The notes under the pieces are model-generated. The model was not told where the DNA came from, made no database searches, and saw nothing but the letters and a program-made list of their open reading frames with translations. The translations under genes were made by a program, and so were the position numbers. From Acinetobacter portensis (lineage in GTDB: Bacteria; Pseudomonadota; Gammaproteobacteria; Pseudomonadales; Moraxellaceae), in assembly GCF_009372215.1 (NCBI RefSeq), contig NZ_LWRV01000089.1, positions 1 through 64,000 on the forward strand: DNA of 64,000 nucleotides, written 5' to 3'. Below, one piece after another: positions 8,611 through 17,738 of the stretch (the first letter of the stretch is position 1; every line of letters starts with the position of its first letter).

Positions 8611-9159
8611 TTAACGATTAAATTCCTGAGCACGAATATTTTTAAATTCGACAATCTTTTCACCTTGTTGAAAATAAACAGATAAATGTTTATCGTTTGG
8701 CATATCAATTATAATTTTAACTTTACTTCTATAATCAAAATGTTCTTTAAAAAATTCATAAGGCTGTTTAAAGATAATATTTAATCGTCTCACTTTTTTA
8801 TCATGAACAAAATCGAAGAGTATTCTTTTAGGAAGTGACTTTATAATTTCTTGATTTACATCTTTTAATACATGAGTATATTCACCATTTATCGTGTTTG
8901 TTGCATATGCAATTAACTCCTCTTGACCTTTCAAGGAAAGTGTCCAAGACACTGGTCTAAAATACTCTTCATTATAAGTTTTGGGTAAATCATCTATAAA
9001 CTTTTTATTATTTTTAAGTATTGCTTGTGGGTATTCTTCACGGGGTTTAATGACACTTCGTGAGCTTAACAACCAAGTATCACGTGCATGTTGCTCCCAC
9101 TCATAATCAATTGCTTCTGCTTGGTAGGTACCCACTAATTTTTTAGCAACCCCCCACAT
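8611..9159 (-). CDS. 3' part of a frameshifted DUF2931-like gene
   Basis: The frame codes for 182 residues and begins at an ATG embedded in TATATATATG without a ribosome site. Its first residues, VAKKLVGTYQAEAID, continue the DUF2931 strand that the preceding frame ends with (KVYIYVGG). The rest contains RPVSWTLSLKGQEELIAYATNTINGEY, as in longer DUF2931 proteins. I infer one ancestral gene over 8611-9616, broken at the six-G run 9150-9155; one base less in that run restores it. Confidence 0.7.
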   Translation of the reverse strand: MWGVAKKLVGTYQAEAIDYEWEQHARDTWLLSSRSVIKPREEYPQAILKNNKKFIDDLPKTYNEEYFRPVSWTLSLKGQEELIAYATNTINGEYTHVLKDVNQEIIKSLPKRILFDFVHDKKVRRLNIIFKQPYEFFKEHFDYRSKVKIIIDMPNDKHLSVYFQQGEKIVEFKNIRAQEFNR

Positions 9160-9616
9160 ATATATATACTTTACCCTTTGGTGCTACATTAACAATAATT
9201 TCATCATATTTATCGTTAATACGTCCTTTACGACTGGAAAAAACATCTAAGACTTTTTCTTTATTTAATAGTATGTTTAATTCTTTTTTAGGGAGTTCAA
9301 ATTCCCCCCGCCAAAATTGATTTTCTGTCAAAGAAAACCACATGACTTTTATTTTTGAAGGAATTTCTTTAATACTATTTGAAGAATTTTGTACACCATA
9401 ACCTAATTGCCCTGTTGTTGCATTGCGTCCACCAAAACGGGTAATAATTTGGTTTTTTTCATTCAATAGTACAGAATGTTGATTATTAAATTCTGAGAAA
9501 TAACCCGTAGGATATCCGATATATACCCCATATGTTTCAGCATGCGCCATATTTTCACCTATATTTAAAATAAGAATTAAAAAGACTACAAAAGTGAAAA
9601 TAGATTGTTTTTTCAT
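9143..9616 (-). CDS. 5' part of a frameshifted DUF2931-like gene (T6SS-associated)
   Basis: 157 residues with a signal peptide (KKQSIFTFVVFLILILNIG...AHA-ET). The DUF2931 core follows: VMWFSLTENQFWRGEFELP, then the YDEIIVNVAPKGKVYIYVGG strand. DUF2931 proteins commonly accompany VgrG/lipase loci and are treated as candidate immunity or accessory proteins; that role is inferred here. Its ATG overlaps the stop of the Tle1-like gene (ATGA), so it is translationally coupled to the effector. It ends prematurely at a TGC-TAA just after a run of six G. Confidence 0.75.
   Translation of the reverse strand: MKKQSIFTFVVFLILILNIGENMAHAETYGVYIGYPTGYFSEFNNQHSVLLNEKNQIITRFGGRNATTGQLGYGVQNSSNSIKEIPSKIKVMWFSLTENQFWRGEFELPKKELNILLNKEKVLDVFSSRKGRINDKYDEIIVNVAPKGKVYIYVGGC
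9150..9155. repeat. Homopolymeric C6 (G6 on the coding strand) at a frameshift site
   Basis: Six consecutive C on the plus strand at the junction between the two DUF2931 frames. Five or eight residues in the run would give one continuous reading frame. Confidence 0.85.
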
Positions 9617-11010
9617 GTAGAAACGCCCTCTTGATTTTGTATTGGAGTCTCTTGGTACTTATAACCTTTCTCTACCTCTGGTCGCTTGGGGTTACTATAA
9701 TCTAAATTTCCATCTGCTTTTTTAGTTTTACTTAAAATTGTTCCTCTATTATCAATAGCATCATAAGTTAATGAACTATGAATATAACGATTATAAATTT
9801 CCTGCATATCCTCCTCTGAAGGTAGTAACGGAACCTGATGCCCACCTTTTTTATTTGGATAGGCTACCTTCACATATGCCAAAGCGCCTTCATGAAAACG
9901 ACTTAAATAGTCATTTTTTTTCATTTCATTAAAGCCTTCTTCAAAATCTGTATCATTTAAACGTATGTAATTTGCTTTATCTTTAGCTATTTCATACATT
10001 GCATCACAGGTAATAAATTGATAATGATATTCTACCTCCCTAGTCGCATAAATTTTTGTTCCCTGTCCTAAAGTAGGTTTATACTCAATTTGATTGGGTC
10101 GATAATAGCCTTTTTTAATAAACCAATTAAAGTCGATATATTCTTTATGATTCATATGTAAACCGAACCATGTATTTATTAATTTTCCCTGTACTCCAGC
10201 TTCCCCATCTTCTACATAACCCAAAAAGCGATCTTTCTCTGGATATCTTTCATTATATCCACCACCTATATCCGAATGCGCTCCAGGAAAACTACATTCA
10301 AAACCTATACCATCATGAAGTGCGGCATGAATTGGCGTTAATGGGAAATGTTTTCTATAATCATTTTGCGCAGTAATATGCGCAATATAATTAATCTCCT
10401 GCGCTATACCAATATCTAAACCACTTTCTTTTACATCGTTATAATGCGCTAATCCATCGGAAGAAACGGTATCATAAATACCCACAAAATTAATTTTGCA
10501 TACATTCCAATCTTTATATTTTTCCGATTTCACCAAATAACAAAAGTGCCGTGCCCAAGCTGCACCACGGCTAAAGCCATAAACATTCAATATCACTTTT
10601 TCTTTAGAAACCCCTTCTAAAATTTTTTCTAATTGAGCTAAAGCACTCTCTACCCTTGTCGTTCTTCCTGATTTCCCCTTTGAAAAACCTAAACCAGCTG
10701 TATCATCTTCTTCATCTCTCGTCGTACCAGAACCCTCTATATATAATTTTTTTACATCATCAAACTCTTGCATTGCCATAAATAACAAGGCAATGTTTGA
10801 ATAATAATTTTCATAACTCACGCTTCCTTCTTTTGCTTTATCTTTATTTTCTCTATATGTAGCAGTATTAAAACGGTTATTTCCTGTGCCATCAAAAAAC
10901 ACATGAACGGTTAATTGTTCAAGTTCCGCATCTGTATAAGTCGCACCTGGAGTCGTAGTTTTGCTTGTTGCTAAAACTTGCTCATCTGGTTTTGCTTCAA
11001 TTTCCACCAT
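9613..11010 (-). CDS. Tle1-type (DUF2235) T6SS phospholipase effector
   Basis: A 465-residue alpha/beta hydrolase with the DUF2235 landmarks: HVFFDGTGNN (36-45), the nucleophile elbow GFSRG (145-149, Ser147), the acid in GIYDTVSS (Asp180) and GAHSDIGGGY (243-252, His245). DUF2235 is the catalytic domain of Tle1-family effectors, which hydrolyse phospholipids of target cells after T6SS delivery. The start overlaps the vgrG stop by 14 bp, so VgrG and effector are co-translated and probably form the delivery pair. There is no signal peptide, as expected for a T6SS cargo. The catalytic residues all look intact, which makes the damage to the two following immunity-like genes notable. Confidence 0.88.
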   Translation of the reverse strand: MVEIEAKPDEQVLATSKTTTPGATYTDAELEQLTVHVFFDGTGNNRFNTATYRENKDKAKEGSVSYENYYSNIALLFMAMQEFDDVKKLYIEGSGTTRDEEDDTAGLGFSKGKSGRTTRVESALAQLEKILEGVSKEKVILNVYGFSRGAAWARHFCYLVKSEKYKDWNVCKINFVGIYDTVSSDGLAHYNDVKESGLDIGIAQEINYIAHITAQNDYRKHFPLTPIHAALHDGIGFECSFPGAHSDIGGGYNERYPEKDRFLGYVEDGEAGVQGKLINTWFGLHMNHKEYIDFNWFIKKGYYRPNQIEYKPTLGQGTKIYATREVEYHYQFITCDAMYEIAKDKANYIRLNDTDFEEGFNEMKKNDYLSRFHEGALAYVKVAYPNKKGGHQVPLLPSEEDMQEIYNRYIHSSLTYDAIDNRGTILSKTKKADGNLDYSNPKRPEVEKGYKYQETPIQNQEGVST

Positions 11011-13768
11011 TCTCGCTTTCTCCTTTTTCTTCTTCTAAGTCTTCTTTATCTTCAACATTCTTATCAAAATCTTGTAAAATCTTAACGGTCTTACCTTCAA
11101 AGTTCGTATTTACACGGTTAGTAAACCCTTTTTCATCTGTTACCCCTCTAAACACCTGTTCATCATCGCCAATCACAATTTTGTATTTAATACCAACTAA
11201 GGGATTTCCTCTCTGATCTAAAATACGAAAAGCTTCATCATGCGAGGCTTGGAATGCAGGCAAATTATAGGTTGTGGTTTTTTGTGGCTCCATTTTATGC
11301 TCGCTAGCATATGCAGCCCACGTTCCTTTAGTACCATGCTCTATTCCATTTTTTGTTATTTTTATATAATTACCACCTACATAAAGCAATATTTCCTCTG
11401 CAGCGGCAATTTCAACTTTATTTTTCACACTTAAAATTTTGACTTTTTTATCACCTATTATTTCAACATCATCACTTTGTGCAATTAACTCAAGTTTTCC
11501 TCGAGCAGCAACCAAACGTGCACCACAATTCTGTGCAAACATAGAAATACCATTCACAACACTCGCAAATAAATTTTTACCACTAACAAGGCTTATGTCT
11601 TTTTGTGAGGTGAGTGCAATATGTTCTCTACTTTCTATATGCGTTGTTTTTTCAGAAGTAACCGCAATACCTGCATTTGAACCAATTACAATTTCTTCGG
11701 TTTGTACTTCAGGCTGTTTTTTAGTGTTATCACCTTCTATATTTTCTAACTGTTGTTTTAACTCATCACCTGCCAATTCCGCCTCTGCTCTTGGGTCGGC
11801 TTTATGTGCCAATGCAGATTGAATTTGCATCTTGTGAAGATCGACTGCATTTTTTAATCGCGTAGTTACCTCTTTAATATCTTTAATATACTTATCTGCT
11901 TTTATACGTGCATAAGTTGAAATAATTAACCCTTTCGCTGCACGCACCACCCCATGCCCATCTGTTCTTAACTCAAAACCCTCTCCTCGAAAGTCCTTTC
12001 TTCCGCTTGAGTCGGGGATACGGATAATGTGTCCTAGATTCAGCTCACTCGATTGATGGTCACTTTTTAGGTGCAGTTGTAAGTTACCTGGCGTGTCATC
12101 CATCACCAATTGATTCGATCCACTGCCTTTAAATTCTTTGGATTTAATACCGCTAAGTGCTTGTTGTGATGGTAAATTCCATACGGGCATGTTGTCGGGA
12201 TTAGTTAAGCGTCCAGATATAAATGGCATATCAGGATCACCATTAAAGAAGTCAATAATGACTTCATGTCCTATACGTGGAATATGAATCGTGCCGTAGT
12301 TATGTCCTGCCCATGCGGTAGATACGCGTAACCAACAGGTGTTGGTTTTATCTCGCTTTTCGGGTTTCTTGTTATTGTATGAATTATGGATGTCATCTTT
12401 GTTGGTTCTGTCCCAGTGGAACTTAACTCTTACTCGTCCATATTTATCGGTATAGATTTCTTCGCCTTCGGGTCCAACAACAATTGCAGTTTGTGCTCTG
12501 CCTATGGGTTTGTTAATACTGCGTTCTGGGCGGAGTACTTGTTCATCGGGTTGTACTATAAATTCGACTTGGGAGTCGTAGTATTGGTTGCTGTTTTGTT
12601 CTTGGCTGATGTCTTGGATGGTGGTTTGGGTTCCTAGCACAATCCAGCCGCCATTCGATTGGCTGTTGGGATGGTTATTCAGCTCAAACTTGAAGCCTGT
12701 TTGTAGGCCTTTGAGGTGTCCTTTGCCTTGGGCTCTATAGCCGTGTTGATAAACGCGTTCTATGTATTGTCGTGCTTTGTCTTGTCCGCCTTCTTTGGCA
12801 TCGAAATAGTCCCCTTGGTTCCATTCGTATATTTCGTTTTCTGCATGCAGGTGTTCCCACATAAATTGTTCTTCTGCAATTTGTTTGAGTTGTGGGGTTT
12901 TGAATTGGTAGTCGCCTAGATAGACTTTGCCACTCACCAATTGTTGGGCGGGTTCAAAAAACTCGATGTATTCGGCTTTATTGGGAAAGCGTTGGTTTGG
13001 TGGGTAAATGTCTAGCTTTTGGTAGCCTTCGGCTTGCATGGGTTTAAAGGAGGAGTTGTGGTCGGAAATCACGAGGGTGAGTTCGTTGTGGCTGTGTTCG
13101 AAGTGGTAGTTTATTCCGTGTTCTTGCATAAGTCGGCTAATGAAGTCAAAGTCGCTCTCTCCATATTGGACTTGGTAGTCAAGTCCTATGAAGTTGCCAC
13201 TAATGCGGTATTCAACGGGGTATGGATATTTTTGTAATATGTCTTCAAGAATCGTGGTGACTGATTCATCTTGGTAAATACGGTAGTTCGTGGTTTTTGT
13301 CAGGAGCCACAGCCATGGTACGAGGGTGATTTTATAGCAGGCATGCCGGTTGCGGACTGGAAGTACTTCGACTTTATTCACCATGCCTCTAAAGTATCTT
13401 GCCCCATTGATACTGTTTTGGTAGGTGTGGTCTTGGCTGAAGTTGTTAATTTGGCTCAGTTGGGAGATATCGAGTTTTAAGCCATCTAGGCGCATACAGA
13501 TCGTAAGTTCTGTACCTATTAAACTTTGCAGGTTTAAGTCTGATGCGGGTGTGCCACTGTTTTTTGCTTGTTCTGGTGAAATATAGCCTTCTAATCCCAT
13601 ATATCCGTGGGCAGGATTACCGTATTCATCTCGTATTTTTACTATCAGTTGGTATTCAAAGAGTTCATTTATTTTTTCTACGCCCGTTAAAGAGTCGAAC
13701 CAAAAATATGGGGTTCCAAACATACTTACAGGCAAAGCTTCGCCTTTAATTGTGATTTGATGGGTCAT
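10997..13768 (-). CDS. vgrG: VgrG spike protein of a type VI secretion system, with C-terminal extension
   Basis: 923 residues. The N-terminal gp27-like part covers about 1-380 (MTHQITIKGEALPVSMFGTP; ESDFDFISRLMQEHGINYHF). The gp5-like OB domain follows at about 420-530 (YTDKYGRVRVKFHWDR; IPRIGHEVIIDFFNGDPDMP). A DUF2345-type beta region runs from about 570 to 830. The last 75 residues form an Ig/transthyretin-like module (LDQRGNPLVGIKYKIVIGDDE...GVTDEKGFT) followed by an acidic tail. VgrG trimers tip the injected T6SS tube and carry effectors; the C-terminal module is the likely docking site for the lipase encoded next. No tss structural genes are in the window, so this is an orphan vgrG island. 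The 5' two thirds look clearly richer in G+C than the effector and immunity genes. Confidence 0.95.
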   Translation of the reverse strand: MTHQITIKGEALPVSMFGTPYFWFDSLTGVEKINELFEYQLIVKIRDEYGNPAHGYMGLEGYISPEQAKNSGTPASDLNLQSLIGTELTICMRLDGLKLDISQLSQINNFSQDHTYQNSINGARYFRGMVNKVEVLPVRNRHACYKITLVPWLWLLTKTTNYRIYQDESVTTILEDILQKYPYPVEYRISGNFIGLDYQVQYGESDFDFISRLMQEHGINYHFEHSHNELTLVISDHNSSFKPMQAEGYQKLDIYPPNQRFPNKAEYIEFFEPAQQLVSGKVYLGDYQFKTPQLKQIAEEQFMWEHLHAENEIYEWNQGDYFDAKEGGQDKARQYIERVYQHGYRAQGKGHLKGLQTGFKFELNNHPNSQSNGGWIVLGTQTTIQDISQEQNSNQYYDSQVEFIVQPDEQVLRPERSINKPIGRAQTAIVVGPEGEEIYTDKYGRVRVKFHWDRTNKDDIHNSYNNKKPEKRDKTNTCWLRVSTAWAGHNYGTIHIPRIGHEVIIDFFNGDPDMPFISGRLTNPDNMPVWNLPSQQALSGIKSKEFKGSGSNQLVMDDTPGNLQLHLKSDHQSSELNLGHIIRIPDSSGRKDFRGEGFELRTDGHGVVRAAKGLIISTYARIKADKYIKDIKEVTTRLKNAVDLHKMQIQSALAHKADPRAEAELAGDELKQQLENIEGDNTKKQPEVQTEEIVIGSNAGIAVTSEKTTHIESREHIALTSQKDISLVSGKNLFASVVNGISMFAQNCGARLVAARGKLELIAQSDDVEIIGDKKVKILSVKNKVEIAAAEEILLYVGGNYIKITKNGIEHGTKGTWAAYASEHKMEPQKTTTYNLPAFQASHDEAFRILDQRGNPLVGIKYKIVIGDDEQVFRGVTDEKGFTNRVNTNFEGKTVKILQDFDKNVEDKEDLEEEKGESENGGN

Positions 13769-13866
13769 TGTTATATTTTCTGCTTACATTTTATTCCTCA
13801 CTAACTTAATGTGTTTGCTTATAAATGTAAAATACATCACACTTTTCACATTCATTCACAAAAAAT

Positions 13867-14532
13867 CTAAAAAGGTACATTCCCTTTAATTTCAACTTCC
13901 TTTCCACTCAAAGGCTGAGTAAAAGCCAAATAACTTGCATGTAATGCCATTCTATTTAATACACTTCGTTCAGGCTCAGGATGATAAATTTTATCGCCTG
14001 TAATCGGGTGACCAATATGCATCATATGCACACGCAGTTGATGTGAACGCCCTGTAATTGGTGTCAATAAAACACGCGTAATATCTTCTTCTACATTATA
14101 TTCCAAGGCTTGATACAGCGTTTTTGCAGATTTCCCTAACTCAAAATGCACCATCTGACGCGGACGATTTTCCCAATCTGTAATTAAAGGAACGTCTACA
14201 CTTCCCTCACCTTCAAGTTTCCCTTGAACCAAAGCAATATAGTTCTTCGTTACAGTTCTCGCTTGAAACATCTTACTAATAGCAACTTCAGCATCACGAT
14301 GTTTGGCAAACATTAAAATGCCCGAGGTCGCCATATCTAGACGATGCGTGATTTTCGCATTTGGATATTTCTCCAAAACACGTAAATAAGCACTGTCATG
14401 ATGTTCAGGTAATCGCCCAGGAACAGACAACAATTCCGCAGGCTTTTCAATCACCACCAAATCATCATCTTCATAGACAATAGAAAGTGGTTCTTGCGGA
14501 GGCATATATACAAATTTGTCGTCTAAAGGCAT
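13867..14532 (-). CDS. rluA: RluA-type dual-specificity rRNA/tRNA pseudouridine synthase
   Basis: 221 residues. The catalytic motif HRLDMATSG is at 63-71 with Asp66, preceded by LLSVPGRLPEHHDS, which is diagnostic of RluA rather than RluC/D. GRSHQLRVHM follows near residue 157. There is no S4 domain, as in RluA. E. coli RluA makes pseudouridine at 23S rRNA 746 and tRNA position 32. I chose the ATG at 14532; an upstream TTG and a downstream ATG at 14505 are possible, and none has a strong ribosome site. It lies downstream of the diguanylate cyclase on the same strand. Confidence 0.9.
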   Translation of the reverse strand: MPLDDKFVYMPPQEPLSIVYEDDDLVVIEKPAELLSVPGRLPEHHDSAYLRVLEKYPNAKITHRLDMATSGILMFAKHRDAEVAISKMFQARTVTKNYIALVQGKLEGEGSVDVPLITDWENRPRQMVHFELGKSAKTLYQALEYNVEEDITRVLLTPITGRSHQLRVHMMHIGHPITGDKIYHPEPERSVLNRMALHASYLAFTQPLSGKEVEIKGNVPF

Positions 14533-14610
14533 GAAATTACAGCATCGGGAGGAAAAAACGCAAAGTAGCAAGATGCTTTTCGGCTGTCAATCTTTCAGCT
14601 ATAACTGTTA

Positions 14611-15453
14611 TTAAGCCAATTGAATTGTGGTTTGAGATTTGCCAAGTTCTTTAGCTTTATACATCAATAAATCTGCTTGGTGTGTTGCATCATCTAAGTT
14701 TTCAGGAAGATGCTCAAATATACTAATGCCCATACTAAAATCGACACCACATTGAGCTTTTAAACCACTTTCCTCAAACTTTCTACGTAAACGCATGGCA
14801 TAGTCTTCAGCGCCTTTAGCATCTGTATTTTTAAGAATAATAATAAATTCATCACCGCCCATACGTGCAACAACATCTGAACTTCTTGTAGAATTTTTCA
14901 AAACTTGAGCAAATTCTACGAGTACATCATCACCTTTTGTATGTCCCAACGAATCATTTACTTTTTTAAAGCCATCTAGGTCAATTACCCCAACAGCAAA
15001 AGTCTGTGAAGATTTATGTGATTTACGTCGAATATCATCATATTGCATTTGAAATGCACGGGAATTGCTTAAAGCCGTTAAACTATCTTTCATTGCCATT
15101 TTGGTCATTTCAATTAAATTGCTACGAACCTTAAACAGCAAAACAGCCACAACACTAAAAAAGGCTAAACGCACAAATGCATTCCAATACGGTGTAAAAG
15201 ACTGTGTATATTGATGTCCCGAACCAAAGTCTGCATATAACCACGTACAACCTGCTGCTAATATTGTGAATATGGTAACTTTGGGTGTGTCGTACCAAGC
15301 TGCAATAGAGACAGGAATTAAATAAAAAACAGCAAAGGAGTATTCATAACCTGTTGCAAGGTCAATCCATCCCATAACAAGTATGGATAAAATGATAATA
15401 AGTCGTCGAGTGAATGCGCGCCCTGAAAGCATTCTTTCAAGCTTAGTCATCAT
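14611..15453 (-). CDS. Membrane-anchored diguanylate cyclase (GGDEF)
   Basis: 280 residues. About four hydrophobic segments occupy residues 15-110, with no recognisable extracytoplasmic sensor. The cytoplasmic GGDEF domain covers residues 120-278 and has an intact GGDEF signature at 199-203. An RSSD inhibitory I-site (190-193) stands five residues upstream, so product feedback by c-di-GMP is expected. The enzyme condenses two GTP into c-di-GMP. AGGAG precedes the ATG at 15453. No EAL domain is present. Confidence 0.93.
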   Translation of the reverse strand: MMTKLERMLSGRAFTRRLIIILSILVMGWIDLATGYEYSFAVFYLIPVSIAAWYDTPKVTIFTILAAGCTWLYADFGSGHQYTQSFTPYWNAFVRLAFFSVVAVLLFKVRSNLIEMTKMAMKDSLTALSNSRAFQMQYDDIRRKSHKSSQTFAVGVIDLDGFKKVNDSLGHTKGDDVLVEFAQVLKNSTRSSDVVARMGGDEFIIILKNTDAKGAEDYAMRLRRKFEESGLKAQCGVDFSMGISIFEHLPENLDDATHQADLLMYKAKELGKSQTTIQLA

Positions 15454-15869
15454 TACGCATCTCCTGACGTCTTAGAATTAGATTTTTACACCCTTATTTT
15501 TATCATAAATAATTGATAATAATCAAAAGTATTTCATCGTATAGTTGGTGTTCTCTTCATATCCGTCAGCCTCTAAACTTGATAAAAATGAACACTCAAT
15601 TTTATTTATTTTTATCAAATGCGAATTTATTATAAATATACTTTTGGATTATTTTTTATTCAGCTTATTGGTCAAATCAATATTAAAAGTGCACCACAGT
15701 AAGGCTTTTAACCATATAGTAAATTTATTACGCTTTTACATATAAATAATTCGTTTTTATTCATATATATAACTTCATTTTTTAATATATCTATTCCATT
15801 TTTTCATATTTTTATTAATCACAATATCTCATTAAGATCGAGAAAATTTCAAAAATACTGGAAATAGAG
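15454..15869. other. Divergent intergenic region between the GGDEF gene and the sulfonate operon
   Basis: About 415 bp, very A+T-rich, with no gene I would support. It must hold both the promoter of the diguanylate cyclase (leftward) and that of the five-gene transporter operon (rightward). Sulfur-limitation operons of this type are usually under CysB/Cbl control, but I cannot point to a defensible site by eye. Confidence 0.4.
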
Positions 15870-16949
15870 ATGCTTAATACAACTCATCTTAATTTAAAAA
15901 ATTTAGCTTTGTCTGTGGGAATTCTAAGCTCAGCACTTTTAGTTGGCTGTGGCAACAACGCACAACAAAACACTGAAACTAAAGCAGATGCATCTGCTCC
16001 TACGACATCTGCAGAATTACCAAAAGAAGTGCGTTTTGCATGGGGTGGTGGTCCTCGTGTTTGGGTTTTAGGTAAAGCAGATGGTGATTTTGAAAAAGCA
16101 CTAGGTACTAAAATCAAATGGGTTGAATTTGCTTCAGGTGCAGACGTAATTAACTATTTCGCTGCAAATGAAATTGATATTGCACGTTTTGGCTCAAGCC
16201 CAGCCGTTGCAGGCATCACACGTGGATTACCAATTGAAGTCATTGGTTTAGAAGGTCTTATTTCTAGCGCAGAACGCTTAATCGTTCGTCCTGAAATTAA
16301 AGGCTTACAAGACTTAGTCGGTAAAAAAGTGGCTTTCCCTGCAAACTCAACAGCGCAATATGCTTTAGAACAAGCCTTAGCATTGGAAAAAATTGATAAA
16401 TCAAAAATTCAATTATTACCACTTAAACCTGCTGAAATTGTATCGGCATGGACACGTGGTGACATCGATGCTGCCTATGTTTGGGGACCATTTACTCAAC
16501 AGCTAGAAAAACAAGGTGGTAAAGAAATTTACCGTACAACAACGCTCAATGAACAAGGTATTTTAGTTTATAACAACTTTGCTGTTCGCAAAGAATTTGC
16601 TGAGAAACATCCTGATCTTGTAATTAAGTTCTTAAAAGCTTATCAAGAACAAGTAGATGAATATAAACAAGACCCTAAAGCTGCTTCTGAAAAAATTTCT
16701 AAATACTTAAGTCTTCCATATGAACAAGTTGAAACAACACTTGCAGGTATTGACTATATTCCATTGAAAGATCAAGCAACTGAGAAATACTTAGGTGCTA
16801 CACCAAATGATGAAAATTCAGGTATTGCCAAAGCAGCACTCGATATTTCTAAGTTTTTAGTTGGGATTGGCGAGTTAAAACAGTCCGATGTACCTAAGAG
16901 CTATGCGCCAAACATCAACAGCAAATACCTTATTGAAGCGACAAAATAA
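15870..16949 (+). CDS. Sulfonate-type ABC transporter substrate-binding lipoprotein
   Basis: 359 residues with a lipoprotein signal (SALLVGC, Cys27), so it is anchored to the inner membrane. The mature part is of the SsuA/TauA (NMT1-like) type: VRFAWGGGPRVWVLGKADG, ASGADVINYFAANEIDIARFGSS and WTRGDIDAAYVWGPF. The AYVWGPF segment and the preceding GDIDA are typical of taurine/sulfonate binders. It is the first gene of the operon (9 bp before the permease gene). The ligand is inferred from the neighbours to be a sulfonate such as cysteate. Confidence 0.88.
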   Translation: MLNTTHLNLKNLALSVGILSSALLVGCGNNAQQNTETKADASAPTTSAELPKEVRFAWGGGPRVWVLGKADGDFEKALGTKIKWVEFASGADVINYFAANEIDIARFGSSPAVAGITRGLPIEVIGLEGLISSAERLIVRPEIKGLQDLVGKKVAFPANSTAQYALEQALALEKIDKSKIQLLPLKPAEIVSAWTRGDIDAAYVWGPFTQQLEKQGGKEIYRTTTLNEQGILVYNNFAVRKEFAEKHPDLVIKFLKAYQEQVDEYKQDPKAASEKISKYLSLPYEQVETTLAGIDYIPLKDQATEKYLGATPNDENSGIAKAALDISKFLVGIGELKQSDVPKSYAPNINSKYLIEATK

Positions 16950-16958
16950 GGTTATAGG

Positions 16959-17738
16959 ATGATTCAGTTGAACCCGTTTAAAGCAAAAGTGATCAGTGCA
17001 TTGTCACTCATCACTTTTGTATTTCTTTGGCAACTTGCGTGTACATTCAAACTTGTGTCACCCATTTTATTGCCCTCTCCACTTCAAATTGTAGATACAG
17101 TTTTAGATTTATTCCAAAACGGTTACCGAGATGCTCCGTTTTATCAACACATTCTAGTGAGTACGGCTCGTGCATTTTTTGCATTTTTCGTGGCCATCAT
17201 TATTGGTGTTCCTTTAGGTTTATTGATGGGTCGTAGTCCTGTACTGAATGCTATTTTAGATCCTTTCGTACAATTCTTACGCCCAATTCCTAAAATTGCC
17301 CTTATTCCACTTGTTGTTGTTTGGCTTGGTATTGGCGAAGAATCTAAATTCTTCCTTATTTTTATTGCCACATTTTTAAGTGTCATTGTAGGTGCAACAG
17401 CCGCAAGTCAAAACGTGTCACATGGTCTTATTCAAGCTGCACAAACAATGGGCTTAGGTAAAACATCAATTTTATTTCGTGTGATTTTACCGTCTTCACT
17501 TCCTGAAATTTTTACCACAATTCGCTTGTCTATTGGTATTGGCTGGACATCACTTATTGCAGCTGAAATGGTTGCAGCAACTTCAGGTTTAGGTTGGATG
17601 ATCATTAATGCAGGTTCTTATTTAAGAACTGATGTGGTGATTGTTGGCATTATTTTACTTGGCACAATTGGCTTTATTTTAGATTGGCTGATTGTGAAAG
17701 CACAACAAAAATGGGCACCTTGGACAGGAAAAGCATAA
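16959..17738 (+). CDS. Sulfonate-type ABC transporter permease (TauC/SsuC-like)
   Basis: 259 residues with about six transmembrane helices. The coupling-loop EAA motif is at about 158-180 (AAQTMGLGKTSILFRVILPS), where it would contact the ATPase. It has the family length and the PIPKIALIPLVVVWLGIGE segment common to TauC/SsuC/NrtB permeases. The stop overlaps the ATPase start by one base (TAATG), indicating translational coupling. Confidence 0.92.
   Translation: MIQLNPFKAKVISALSLITFVFLWQLACTFKLVSPILLPSPLQIVDTVLDLFQNGYRDAPFYQHILVSTARAFFAFFVAIIIGVPLGLLMGRSPVLNAILDPFVQFLRPIPKIALIPLVVVWLGIGEESKFFLIFIATFLSVIVGATAASQNVSHGLIQAAQTMGLGKTSILFRVILPSSLPEIFTTIRLSIGIGWTSLIAAEMVAATSGLGWMIINAGSYLRTDVVIVGIILLGTIGFILDWLIVKAQQKWAPWTGKA

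Noticed and set aside
15545..15745. 66-codon frame upstream of the sulfonate operon
   Set aside because: Low-complexity translation rich in Phe, Ile and Leu from A+T-rich DNA; no start signal.
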